DNA from: Dactylosporangium vinaceum
Lineage (GTDB): Bacteria; Actinomycetota; Actinomycetes; Mycobacteriales; Micromonosporaceae
DNA: 64,000 nucleotides
Assembly (NCBI RefSeq): GCF_019904175.1
Contig: NZ_CP061913.1
Coordinates: 2,232,001 to 2,296,000, forward strand
Direction: 5' to 3'
Below the pieces are notes generated by a model. That model was not told where the DNA came from. It saw only the letters and a program-made list of their open reading frames with translations, and did no database searches. Shown in pieces: positions 28,510 through 36,222 of the stretch. Each line of letters begins with the position of its first letter. Position 1 is the first letter of the stretch. The position numbers and the translations under genes are program-made.

Positions 28510-28911
28510 TCAGACGCTAGACGGCAGCTGTCCCAGCTGGCGCATGAGATCCACATCATCACTCATCACCCAGATGTCGGTGATGCGGCCGTCGCGCACG
28601 GTCAGGATGTCGTTGACCCGGATTTTCAGCCGCTTGCCGGTCGCCTCCGCGCGTCCGAGCGGCGTCTCATAGGGCCCGACGTGCCGCACGTGCATGTAGA
28701 ACCCGATGACGATCTGGTCGCCGGTCTCGATCCGGTGCACCAGCTCGGTCCGGCGGTCCGCGAACGCCGCCTGCAGCCCGCGCGCCCGCGCGGCGAGCTC
28801 CTCCGCGGTGACGGGCACCCCGTTCACCGGGACGGGGTCGGCGTAGTACTTGCGGAAGTCCGCCGCTTCACTCGGCTGGTCCCAGAGCGCCAGCACTGCA
28901 TCGAGGTCCAT
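28510..28911 (-). CDS. NTF2-like / SnoaL-like domain protein
   Basis: 133 residues with the alpha+beta cone pattern of nuclear transport factor 2-like proteins. There is an N-terminal helix, YYADPVPVNG, a central helix EELAARARGLQAAF, and strands GDQIVIGFYMHV, NDILTVRDGRITDIWVMSD. SnoaL-like members bind small hydrophobic molecules or act as isomerases; no specific ligand can be named. It lies 3 bp upstream of ridA on the same strand, so they are probably cotranscribed. Confidence 0.82.
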   Translation of the reverse strand: MDLDAVLALWDQPSEAADFRKYYADPVPVNGVPVTAEELAARARGLQAAFADRRTELVHRIETGDQIVIGFYMHVRHVGPYETPLGRAEATGKRLKIRVNDILTVRDGRITDIWVMSDDVDLMRQLGQLPSSV

Positions 28912-28947
28912 GGCTCAATGGTGCCGGGCACCGATCGGGTTCCAGGC

Positions 28948-29523
28948 ATGCTTGTCGACATGCCGTCCACCTTCACCAGAGATGAACTGCTGGCCGCGGC
29001 CGGCCGTCTATTACCGGATGTGCTCGTGCCCGGGCTCGACGTCCTGCTCTGCGGCATCAACCCGGGCCTGTGGTCGGCCGCCACCGGGCACCACTTCGCC
29101 CGCCCCGGCAACCGCTTCTGGCCGGCCCTGCACCGCTCGGGCTTCACACCGCGGCAGCTTCGCCCCGACGAGCAGGACCTCCTGCCGACGTGGGGCCTCG
29201 GCATCACGAACCTGGCCGCTCGCGCCACCGCCCGCGCCGACGAGCTGACTCGCGCGGAGCTCACCGAGGGCGCGGCGATCCTGCGGGCGAAGGTGGCCGA
29301 CTACGCCCCGAGGTGGCTGGCCGTCCTGGGCGTCACCGCGTACCGGACCGCGTTCGGCATCCAGGGCGCCAAGGTCGGCCCGCAGGAGTCGACAGCCCTA
29401 GCGCCGACCCGCCTGTGGATCCTGCCGAACCCGAGCGGCCTCAACGCCCACTACCAGCTCGCCGACCTGGCCGAGGAGTTCGGACGCCTACGCGAGGCCA
29501 GCGGCGCCGGCCAACGGGGCTGA
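28948..29523 (+). CDS. mug: Mismatch-specific G:T/U DNA glycosylase (Mug)
   Basis: Base-excision repair enzyme removing uracil or thymine opposite guanine. The ~191 residues contain the catalytic motif LLCGINPGLWSAATGHHFARPGNRFWP, with the Asn of GINPG, and the C-terminal LPNPSGLNAHY motif of the Mug family. Several ATG codons (28918, 28948, 28960) are possible; 28948 is a compromise, since residues before DMPSTFTRDEL are not conserved-looking. Divergent from the NTF2-like gene. Confidence 0.92.
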   Translation: MLVDMPSTFTRDELLAAAGRLLPDVLVPGLDVLLCGINPGLWSAATGHHFARPGNRFWPALHRSGFTPRQLRPDEQDLLPTWGLGITNLAARATARADELTRAELTEGAAILRAKVADYAPRWLAVLGVTAYRTAFGIQGAKVGPQESTALAPTRLWILPNPSGLNAHYQLADLAEEFGRLREASGAGQRG

Positions 29524-30039
29524 CAAGGCCGACCACCGAAGCTGACGAGGCCTGGCACCGGCGTAGGACAAGCGCAGCTGGCCACAAGCCTGGCTGTCGC
29601 GAGCGCGGCTGCCACGAGGGCGGCTGTCACGAGGCGGCCGGTCGCAAGGGCGGCTGGCCACAAGCCTGGCTGTCACGAGCGCGGCTGTCACGAGCGCGGC
29701 TGCCATGAGGGCGGCTGCCACGAGGGCGGCTGGTCGCAAGGGCGGCTGGTCGCAAGGGCGGTTGGTCACGAGCGCGGCTGGTCACAGGGGCGGCTGGTTA
29801 CTGACCCGGCGGTTGAAGCTGACCAGGCCGGCTCTCCGCGCGAGGCGGGTGGACGGCCACGGTCACGGCGGGCGAAGGCGGAGCGTCGCGACGGCTGCAT
29901 GAGGGGCGGAGGGGCGGCGTGGCGGAGGGCTGCGTGGCGGAGGGGTGTGGGTGGCGGAGAGGCGGCGTGGCGGAGGGCGGCGTGGCGGAGGGGTGTGGGT
30001 GGCGGAGAGGCGGCGCGGCGGAGGGGTGTGGGTGGCGGG
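29524..30039. repeat. Non-coding gap with two short-period repeat arrays
   Basis: At about 29574-29804 there are some 14 imperfect copies of a 15-16-bp unit of the form GCGGCTGTCACGAGC. At about 29897-30034 there is a second array of 16-bp units (GGCGGAGGGCGGCGTG), with the word GTGTGGGTGG recurring at multiples of 16 bp. The unit length switches between 15 and 16 bp, which would break any reading frame. No gene is seen. Confidence 0.75.
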
Positions 30040-30357
30040 TCAGGTGAGTTCGGCGGGTGGCTCGTAGCGGGAGGCGCGCTCGGCCAGGAGTTGGCCGAAG
30101 ACGCCGCTCGGGCGGGCGCAGTCGGCGCAGACGAAGTTGTCGTCCAGGCGCGGGCTGCCGCAGTGGTCGCAGGTGCCTCGGTCGCGGGGATCCTGGTAGC
30201 GCAGCAGGGCCTCGGTCAGGGCCCTGACGACCGGCGCGCGCAGGGCGATGACCTGCTCGCCGACCCGCACCTCGGCCACCGCGGGCCCGGGTGCGGGGTC
30301 GAACACGTCGAGCCGATCGTTGAACTCCCGCAGCGCCCGTGCGACAGCATCGTTCAT
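30040..30357 (-). CDS. Small zinc-ribbon protein of unknown function
   Basis: 105 residues. A C-terminal CDHCG-x9-CADC arrangement forms a probable zinc ribbon (residues ~63-80), preceded by a helical N-terminal half (VARALREFNDRLD). Function is unknown. TAGGGT (minus strand, 30364-30369) ends 6 nt before the ATG and supports both the start and expression. The gene sits isolated between two repeat-filled gaps. Confidence 0.72.
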   Translation of the reverse strand: MNDAVARALREFNDRLDVFDPAPGPAVAEVRVGEQVIALRAPVVRALTEALLRYQDPRDRGTCDHCGSPRLDDNFVCADCARPSGVFGQLLAERASRYEPPAELT

Positions 30358-30845
30358 ACCTGCACCCTAGAAGCCCGGCCGCCCCGCGCCGACCCCGGGA
30401 CCGCGCGGATGGCAACCGGCCGACCCCGCCACGCACCACGACCCGCGGGGGCGGCAGCGACGAGAGCCGGCCGCGCGGGTGCGGCGAGCGCCCAGCACCG
30501 CGGCAGTGAAAGCAGGTCGCGGGGGCGTTCGGCTCCGCGGTGGTAGAGGCCGGTCACACGGAGGCGCGAGCGTCCGCTGTTGCGCTGGTGAAAGCCGGTC
30601 GCGCGGGGGGCGAGCATGGCGGTCGTGAGGGCAGTCGCGCGGGGGCGAGCGCCGCGGTTGTGAGGGCGGTCGCGCGGGGGCGAGCATCGCGGTTGTGAGG
30701 GCAGTCGCGCGGGGGCGAGCGCCGCGGTTGTGAGGGCGGTCGCGCGGGGGCGCGCATCGCGGTTGTGAGGGCGGTCGCGCGGGGGTGTGCGCCGCGGTTG
30801 TGAGGGCGGTCGCGCGGGGGGCGTGTGCTGCCGTCGCGCGGGCGG
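30358..30845. repeat. 35-bp tandem repeat array in a non-coding gap
   Basis: The word CGGTTG recurs at 30655, 30690, 30725, 30760 and 30795, and CGGTCG at 30620, exactly every 35 bp. The unit begins GGTCGCGCGGGGGCGAGC and ends GGTTGTGAGGGC, with alternating ATC/GCC inside. Regular copies span about 30600-30825, with degenerate copies back to about 30500. The period is not a multiple of three and there are no unique spacers, so it is neither coding nor CRISPR. Confidence 0.85.
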
Positions 30846-32000
30846 TCACGGGTGGGCGGGCACCTCGGCGGCGGTGCGGGTGGCCAGCACCGGGGCCAGC
30901 AGCGCGATCGCCAGCGGTAGCACGGCCAGGCCGAGCAGCGCGTGGCCCAGGCCCGTCACGTCCGCGAGGGCGCCGATGAGCGGCGGGCCGACCAGGATGG
31001 AGCCGTATCCGATGCTCGTCACCACGGCGATCGCCGCCGCGGGCCGGCCGGTCTCGCCCGCCGCACTGATCGCGGCCGGAAAGACCAGGCAGATGCCCAG
31101 ACCCCAGAAGATCGCGCCGGTGTACGTCACGAGCGTCCACGGTGCCAGCACCGTCGCGAGCACCCCGGCCAGGCCCGCCAGCGCCCCGAGGCGGACGGCG
31201 GCGGCCCGGCCCAGGCGGGCGACGGCGGTGCTGCCGGCGAACCGGCCAGCGGTCATCGCGGCGGCGAACGCGGTGTAGCCGATCGCGGCGTCGGCCTGGC
31301 TGAAGTGGCGGCCGGTGTCGAGGTACAGCGCGAGCCAGTCGCCCGCTGCGCCCTCGGCCACGGTGGCGCAGAACGTGACGAGGCCGATGACCAGGATGAC
31401 GCGGCTCGCTCGGAAGCGCGGGCGCTCGCCGGGGCCGGGCTCGGCGGTACCCACGCGCTCGTCCAGATAGAGGGTGAGCCCGGCCAGCGTCACGGCGAGG
31501 GAGGCCAGCGCGGCCATCGCGAGATGGGTCGCGACGTCCAGGCCCGTCCGGGCGGCCAGGGAGCCGGCCGCGGCGCCGCCGATCGAGCCGAGGCTCCAGC
31601 AGGCGTGGTACCGCGGCATCCACTCGCGGCCGGCCTGCCGGTCGACGTGGCTGCCCTGCACGTTCATCGCCACGTCCCAGGAGCCGTAGGCCAGCCCCAG
31701 CAGGAACAGCGCCCCGGTGAGCGTCAGGAGATCCCCGGCCAGGCCGACCGCGCTCAGCGCGACGGTGGCGACGATCGCGGTGGCGGCGACCCAGGTGCGG
31801 CTGCCGAGGCGGCGGCAGGCGATCCCGGTGAGCGGCATCGAGACGAGTGAGCCGATGCCGAGCGCGAGGAGGGCCCGGCCGAGCTCACCGTTGGTGATCC
31901 CGAGCCGCTCGACGACCGCCGGGATCCGCGCGACCCAGCCGCCCACGACGGCGCCGCTCGCGGTGAACACGAGGGCCGTGCCGAGCGCGGCCTTGTGCAC
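30846..32000 (-). CDS. MFS transporter (12 TM)
   Basis: 384 residues with about 12 hydrophobic helices (VFTASGAVVGGWVARIP, LLALGIGSLVSMP, ILVIGLVTFCATVAEGAAGDW and others). The pattern resembles the FucP/YdeQ-like or AraJ-like sugar and small-molecule MFS groups; the substrate is not predictable. It starts 6 bp after the secreted-protein gene at 32007, which follows cydB closely. All four genes from 35473 down to 30846 could share one transcript. Confidence 0.8.
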   Translation of the reverse strand: MHKAALGTALVFTASGAVVGGWVARIPAVVERLGITNGELGRALLALGIGSLVSMPLTGIACRRLGSRTWVAATAIVATVALSAVGLAGDLLTLTGALFLLGLAYGSWDVAMNVQGSHVDRQAGREWMPRYHACWSLGSIGGAAAGSLAARTGLDVATHLAMAALASLAVTLAGLTLYLDERVGTAEPGPGERPRFRASRVILVIGLVTFCATVAEGAAGDWLALYLDTGRHFSQADAAIGYTAFAAAMTAGRFAGSTAVARLGRAAAVRLGALAGLAGVLATVLAPWTLVTYTGAIFWGLGICLVFPAAISAAGETGRPAAAIAVVTSIGYGSILVGPPLIGALADVTGLGHALLGLAVLPLAIALLAPVLATRTAAEVPAHP

Positions 32001-32006
32001 GCGTGG

Positions 32007-33023
32007 TCAGTACTCGTCGGGGCGGCGGAAGATGACTGTCTGGTCGGCGCCGCCGGGCGCGCCGTTCGGGGTGGCCCCCGGCTGGATGACCTGCGTCGGG
32101 CCGCTGGGCTGGCCGCCGAGGTCGTGGTGGCCGGCCGGGCCGCCGCCGAAGTTCGGGTTGATCATCTGGGTGGCGGCCGACGGGTTGCCGTAGGTCGCCG
32201 GCTGCGGGGAGCCGTAGGTCGTCGGCGCGGACGGCGGCGGGTTGTACGCGGGGAAGCCGCCGGCCGGGGCCGGCACGACCGGGTGCATGCCCGTGTCCGG
32301 CTCGTTGCGATCCTTGCGGCGGAAGTAGAAGAGGCTGCCGATCAGGCCCAGCGCGCCGACGATCGCGATGATGCCGACCCAGAGGCCCAGGCCCATCCCG
32401 CCGCCGCTGCCGCTCGTCCGCTCGGTCGCGGGCTCGGACGCCTGCGGGACCGCGACCCCGCCCCCGTCCGCCGGCGGGGCGAACGTCTCGTCGCCGGCGA
32501 GCGTCGGCTGGTCGGACGCGTTCGCCGACGACGTCTTGGTCGGCTTGACCGACTTGGTGGCCGTGGGCGACGCGCTCGGAGCGCCGGTGGCCCTCAGCGT
32601 GAAGTTCTCGGTGTTGCCGCCCTGGACGCCGATCCGCCCGGCCGCCTGGCCGCCGGTCTTGATGGTCATCACGATCGCGCCGCCGGCCGACTTGTCCGGG
32701 GCCAGGGTGCCGTTGGCCCGGCAGCTCGCGGTCCGGCCGCCGCCGCCGATGTTGCAGCCGGGGTTGTCGCCCGCCTCCATCACCGCGTTGGGCGGGGTCT
32801 GGACCCCGATGACGACGGTGGCCGGCTGCTTCGCGTTGTTCTTCACGGTGAAGCGCAGCTGGACCTTGTCGCCGGCCTTGCCCTGGACGGCGTTGTCGGC
32901 CTTGAGCTCGAGCGGGTCGGCGGCCCAGGCGGGGGCCGCGGACACCGCGAGCAGGCCGATGCCGAAGGCCGCGACGACACCCGCCGCCGCGCTCCAGCGC
33001 TGAAACCTCCACACGTTACCCAT
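32007..33023 (-). CDS. Secreted, C-terminally membrane-anchored protein
   Basis: 338 residues. A signal peptide (GVVAAFGIGLLAVSAAPAWA) precedes an Ig-like extracellular domain with NAVQGKAGDKVQLRFTVKN and two cysteines (~CNIG...SCRA). A Ser/Thr-rich linker, a transmembrane helix (GLWVGIIAIVGALGLIGSLFYF) and a basic stop-transfer follow. The ~90-residue Pro/Gly/Tyr/Gln-rich tail (residues ~245-338) is therefore cytoplasmic and low in complexity. Function unknown. The ATG at 33023 is favoured over 33047 because it gives a standard signal peptide. Confidence 0.78.
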   Translation of the reverse strand: MGNVWRFQRWSAAAGVVAAFGIGLLAVSAAPAWAADPLELKADNAVQGKAGDKVQLRFTVKNNAKQPATVVIGVQTPPNAVMEAGDNPGCNIGGGGRTASCRANGTLAPDKSAGGAIVMTIKTGGQAAGRIGVQGGNTENFTLRATGAPSASPTATKSVKPTKTSSANASDQPTLAGDETFAPPADGGGVAVPQASEPATERTSGSGGGMGLGLWVGIIAIVGALGLIGSLFYFRRKDRNEPDTGMHPVVPAPAGGFPAYNPPPSAPTTYGSPQPATYGNPSAATQMINPNFGGGPAGHHDLGGQPSGPTQVIQPGATPNGAPGGADQTVIFRRPDEY

Positions 33024-33047
33024 AGCTTTGGCGGACACTAGCAGCAT

Positions 33048-34103
33048 TCACGAACGATCGCCGCCCACCGGGCTGGTGGACGAATCGCTCAGACTACGTG
33101 TTTCGGACATAGGTGCTGTCTGAAACAGGCGAAACAGCCACCACAGCGACGGTGTCAGAATGACGGCACCCGCGAGGACGGCCCACAGCGTGGCCCGCAT
33201 CACGGCCGGCGCCGCCGCGGTGCCCGCGACGGTGGTCGACGGTGGCAGCAGATAGGGGTACTGCGCGGCCGCCCACCCCCACAGCACGGCCGCGACGGCC
33301 AGGCCGGCGGTGACGCGGACGGCGACGTAGCGGCCCGCGGCGAGCAGCGCGATCGAGGCCAGCCCGGCCAGCACCGACACGACGATCAGCGCGCCCGGCA
33401 CCGGCCGCCAGAGCCGTTCGGCGAGCCAGCCGGCGTCCAGCTCGACGGCGACCAGGCCGACCGCCGCGAGTACCCCCGCGCCCGCGCCCGCCCACAGGGC
33501 TCGGCGACGCATGGGGGGTACCAGATCCGGCTCGTGGTTCTTGGCATCCTGGCACAGGAATACCGCGGCGAGATAAGCGCACACGGTGACCGCGAGGACA
33601 CCCGTGGCGACCGAAGTCGGGTTCCACCACGCGGTGAGCAGGTCACCCCGGCCCGCGGTCCACGGCGGCACCCGCGCGGACGCGATGCCACCGGCCACGG
33701 CGCCGAGGAAGAACGGCGTGACGAGCGACGAGAAGGCGAAGAGCGCACCGAAGATCCGCTGCTGCGTGAGCGTGGTGCTGGTCTTGCGGAAGGCGAAGCC
33801 GGCGCCGCGGCCGATGATGCCGAGGGCGGCCCCGGTGAGCGGGATGTACATGGTCGCGGCCACGCCGGCGAACACGGCCGGGAAGCCGGTCCAGAGCAGC
33901 ACCACGGCGAAGATCAGCCAGACGTGGTTGGCCTCCCAGACCGGGCCGATCGCGTGCTCGATCAGCTTGCGCGTCCGCGCGCCCGTGCGGGCGCCTCCGG
34001 CGAAGAGGTCCCAGAACCCGGCGCCGAAGTCGGCGCCGCCGAACAAAGCGTAGGCGGTGACGGCGGCGAAGAGCACGCCGAGGAGCGCGTCGGCGGCCGT
34101 CAT
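33048..34103 (-). CDS. cydB: Cytochrome bd ubiquinol/menaquinol oxidase subunit II
   Basis: 351 residues, about eight transmembrane helices, with conserved FGGADFGAGFWDLFAGG near the start and GPVWEANHVWLIFAVVLLWTGFP. Together with CydA it forms the high-affinity terminal oxidase of the respiratory chain. The ATG overlaps the cydA stop (TGATG). No cydDC transporter genes follow; instead an anchored secreted protein is 24 bp away. Confidence 0.93.
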   Translation of the reverse strand: MTAADALLGVLFAAVTAYALFGGADFGAGFWDLFAGGARTGARTRKLIEHAIGPVWEANHVWLIFAVVLLWTGFPAVFAGVAATMYIPLTGAALGIIGRGAGFAFRKTSTTLTQQRIFGALFAFSSLVTPFFLGAVAGGIASARVPPWTAGRGDLLTAWWNPTSVATGVLAVTVCAYLAAVFLCQDAKNHEPDLVPPMRRRALWAGAGAGVLAAVGLVAVELDAGWLAERLWRPVPGALIVVSVLAGLASIALLAAGRYVAVRVTAGLAVAAVLWGWAAAQYPYLLPPSTTVAGTAAAPAVMRATLWAVLAGAVILTPSLWWLFRLFQTAPMSETRSLSDSSTSPVGGDRS

Positions 34104-35473
34104 CACGGCACCGGGAACGTGGCGACGTCGGACTCCTGGGGCGCGACGGGCACCGGGCGGTCCCTGGCCAGGCGGCGCAGGACGTACACGGTGGCGATCG
34201 TCATCAGGTAGTACACCAGCAGCAGCACGTAAAGACCGGTCCGCAGGCCCGGCGCCGTGTTCACCGCGTCGTGCGTGCGCAGGATCCCGTAGACGACCCA
34301 CGGCTGGCGCCCGGTCTCGGTCGTGGTCCAGCCGGCCTCGAGGGCCAGGACGGCGGCGGGTCCGCACAGCGCGGCCGCGCGCAGGAACCACCTGTTGGTG
34401 AGCCAGCCGCGGCGCCGCCACCAGATGAAGCCGAAGATCGCCGCGACGCCGAGCATCGCGAAGCCGGCCGCGACCATGAGCTGGAACGACAGGTGGACGA
34501 CGTTGACCGGCGGCTGCTGGTCGGCCGGCACCGTGTTCAGCCCGCGGATCTCCGCGTCGGGGTCCCAGTGGGCCAGCAGCGAGAGGCCGTTCGGGATCTC
34601 GATGGCGTAGCGCAGCTCCCCGTCGACAGCGACGCCGCCGAGGTGCAGCGGCGCGCCGCGCTCGGTCGCGTAGAGGCCCTCCATCGCGGCCAGCTTGACC
34701 GGCTGGTAGTCGGCGACGAAGTGCGCGGCCCAGTCGCCGACGCCGACCTGGACGGGCGCCATGACGGCGGCGACGGTGAAGGGCACCAGGAAGCCCAGCC
34801 GGTGGTACCTGTCCACGCGCCCGCGCAGCATCCCCACGGCGTAGACGGAGGCCATGCAGAAGCCGGTGACCATGAACGCGGCCACGATCATGTGCACGGA
34901 CTGCGGCCCGGTCGCGCGGTTGAACATCGCGCCGAGCGGGTCGACCCCGGTGATCTTCCCGTCGACCAGGTCGAAGCCCTTCGGCTGGTTCATCCAGGCG
35001 TTCGCGCTGACGACACAGAACGTGCCGACGACCCCGGCCACCAGGATCGGCACCCCCGACCACAGGTGGACCCTCGGCGAGAGCCGGTCCCAGCCGTAGA
35101 GGTAGATGCCGAGGAATATCGCCTCCACGAAGAACGCGAAGCCCTCCAGGGTGAACGGAAGGCCGATCACCTGGCCGTAGGTGCCCATCAGGCCCGGCCA
35201 GAGCAGGCCCATCTCGAAGCTCAGGATGGTGCCGGAGACGGCTCCGACGGCGAACAGGACGCCCATGGCCCGGGCCCAGCGTCTGGCGAGGATCTTGTAC
35301 TCGACCGAGCCGGTGCGGTACCCCCGCCACTCCATGAACAGGGTGATGGCGGGCATGGCGACCCCGAAGCTGGCGATGATGATGTGCCAGCCCAGCGACA
35401 GGGCCATCTGGGTGCGGGCGGCGGCGAAGTCACCGGGTGTGGCCGCCTCGGCGAAGAAGGACAACGGTTCCAC
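34103..35473 (-). CDS. cydA: Cytochrome bd oxidase subunit I
   Basis: 456 residues. Haem ligands can be assigned as H30 (LGWHIII), H194 (QSVHMIV) and M333 (FQLMVAAG), and the conserved glutamates lie in PFTLEGFAFFVEAIF. The quinol-binding Q-loop is of the short type, as expected for CydA of about 450 residues. It reduces O2 to water with quinol electrons at low oxygen. A 23-bp palindrome lies about 90 bp upstream of the start. Forms an operon with cydB. Confidence 0.94.
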   Translation of the reverse strand: MEPLSFFAEAATPGDFAAARTQMALSLGWHIIIASFGVAMPAITLFMEWRGYRTGSVEYKILARRWARAMGVLFAVGAVSGTILSFEMGLLWPGLMGTYGQVIGLPFTLEGFAFFVEAIFLGIYLYGWDRLSPRVHLWSGVPILVAGVVGTFCVVSANAWMNQPKGFDLVDGKITGVDPLGAMFNRATGPQSVHMIVAAFMVTGFCMASVYAVGMLRGRVDRYHRLGFLVPFTVAAVMAPVQVGVGDWAAHFVADYQPVKLAAMEGLYATERGAPLHLGGVAVDGELRYAIEIPNGLSLLAHWDPDAEIRGLNTVPADQQPPVNVVHLSFQLMVAAGFAMLGVAAIFGFIWWRRRGWLTNRWFLRAAALCGPAAVLALEAGWTTTETGRQPWVVYGILRTHDAVNTAPGLRTGLYVLLLVYYLMTIATVYVLRRLARDRPVPVAPQESDVATFPVP

Positions 35474-35562
35474 ATGCCCGTTCTATCCCCGTCCGGGCAG
35501 CTCAAGCCCGGCGGGACGTGTGAAAGCGGTGTTGAACACGTTCGGTTACTTTCGGCGGCTTA

Positions 35563-35585
35563 TACGTGTAGCATGGCTACACGTA
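35563..35585. terminator. Perfect 10-bp palindrome with 3-nt centre upstream of cydA
   Basis: TACGTGTAGC and GCTACACGTA flank ATG. It begins 7 bp after the stop codon of the minus-strand gene at 35592-36143 and 90 bp before cydA. It may be an intrinsic terminator (no U tail) or an operator for cydAB. The word ATGGCTACA is repeated as ATGCCTACA immediately beyond it. Confidence 0.5.
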
Positions 35586-35591
35586 CCATGC

Positions 35592-36143
35592 CTACATTTC
35601 AGCCGGTCCGCTGAACTGGGCCAGCCCCAGCAGCAGGAGCAGGACGACGAATCCGATGTAGACCAGCCGGCGCCGGCGGATGTTCTCGTACGCGTGCCAC
35701 CAGGCGATTGCGGCCTCGGCCGCCGGGCCCGCGATGAAGGCTTTGCGGCGCGGGACGACGATCGGCGCCAGGCGGACCGCGGTGGAGACGTAGCGCTGGA
35801 CCGCGCGCCGCTGGCCGGCGCCTTCCGGGGTGACGGTGATCTGCCGGTCGTCCTCGATGTGCTCCGCGTCCTCGGCCGCGTAGTAGCGTTCCGAGCGGCG
35901 GTGGAAGGTGCGGTCCAGGTAGTCGTCGGCCGCGCCGTCCTGGCCGAGCCGGGTGCGCTGCAGCTCCAGCCAGGGCCAGCGGGTGGCGACGTCGGTGAGC
36001 ACGTCCACATACAGGTAGTCGGCGTCCTCGTCCCCGCCGACGACCCGCGACGAGTCCCGCCGCAGCGGCTCCAGGTGACGGCTGACGAACGCGACGTAGC
36101 CCGGCGGCGGCTCCGATGTCATCCGCATCACACCCACGCGCAT
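35592..36143 (-). CDS. Hypothetical protein with C-terminal membrane helix
   Basis: 183 residues. The N-terminal ~130 are soluble and charged (HLEPLRRDSSR, TFHRRSERYYAAEDAEHIEDD). After a basic patch (RRKAFIAG) comes a C-terminal helix VYIGFVVLLLLLGLA, so it is probably a tail-anchored cytoplasmic protein. I do not recognise the family. ATG at 36143 or 36128 are both possible. Divergent from the gene at 36223; same strand as cydA but separated by a hairpin. Confidence 0.7.
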   Translation of the reverse strand: MRVGVMRMTSEPPPGYVAFVSRHLEPLRRDSSRVVGGDEDADYLYVDVLTDVATRWPWLELQRTRLGQDGAADDYLDRTFHRRSERYYAAEDAEHIEDDRQITVTPEGAGQRRAVQRYVSTAVRLAPIVVPRRKAFIAGPAAEAAIAWWHAYENIRRRRLVYIGFVVLLLLLGLAQFSGPAEM

Positions 36144-36222
36144 GCCATCATCGTCGCGCTGCCGCCGTTGTTTTGGGAACGCCCCGGCTTCGGCAAATAC
36201 GGCGGTGTTGCGCGCGGGTGCG

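Noticed and set aside
29574..29804. Repeat protein gene with 5-residue repeats
   Set aside because: The unit alternates between 15 and 16 bp so no frame is maintained, and no promoter or start signal fits.
30600..30825. CRISPR array
   Set aside because: The 35-bp units are contiguous with no unique spacers, and no cas gene is present.
35517..35540. Rex (NADH-sensing) operator upstream of cydA
   Set aside because: CGTGT and ACACG are inverted around 14 nt and TGTGAA is present, but the TTGTGAA-N4-TTCACAA pattern is not met.
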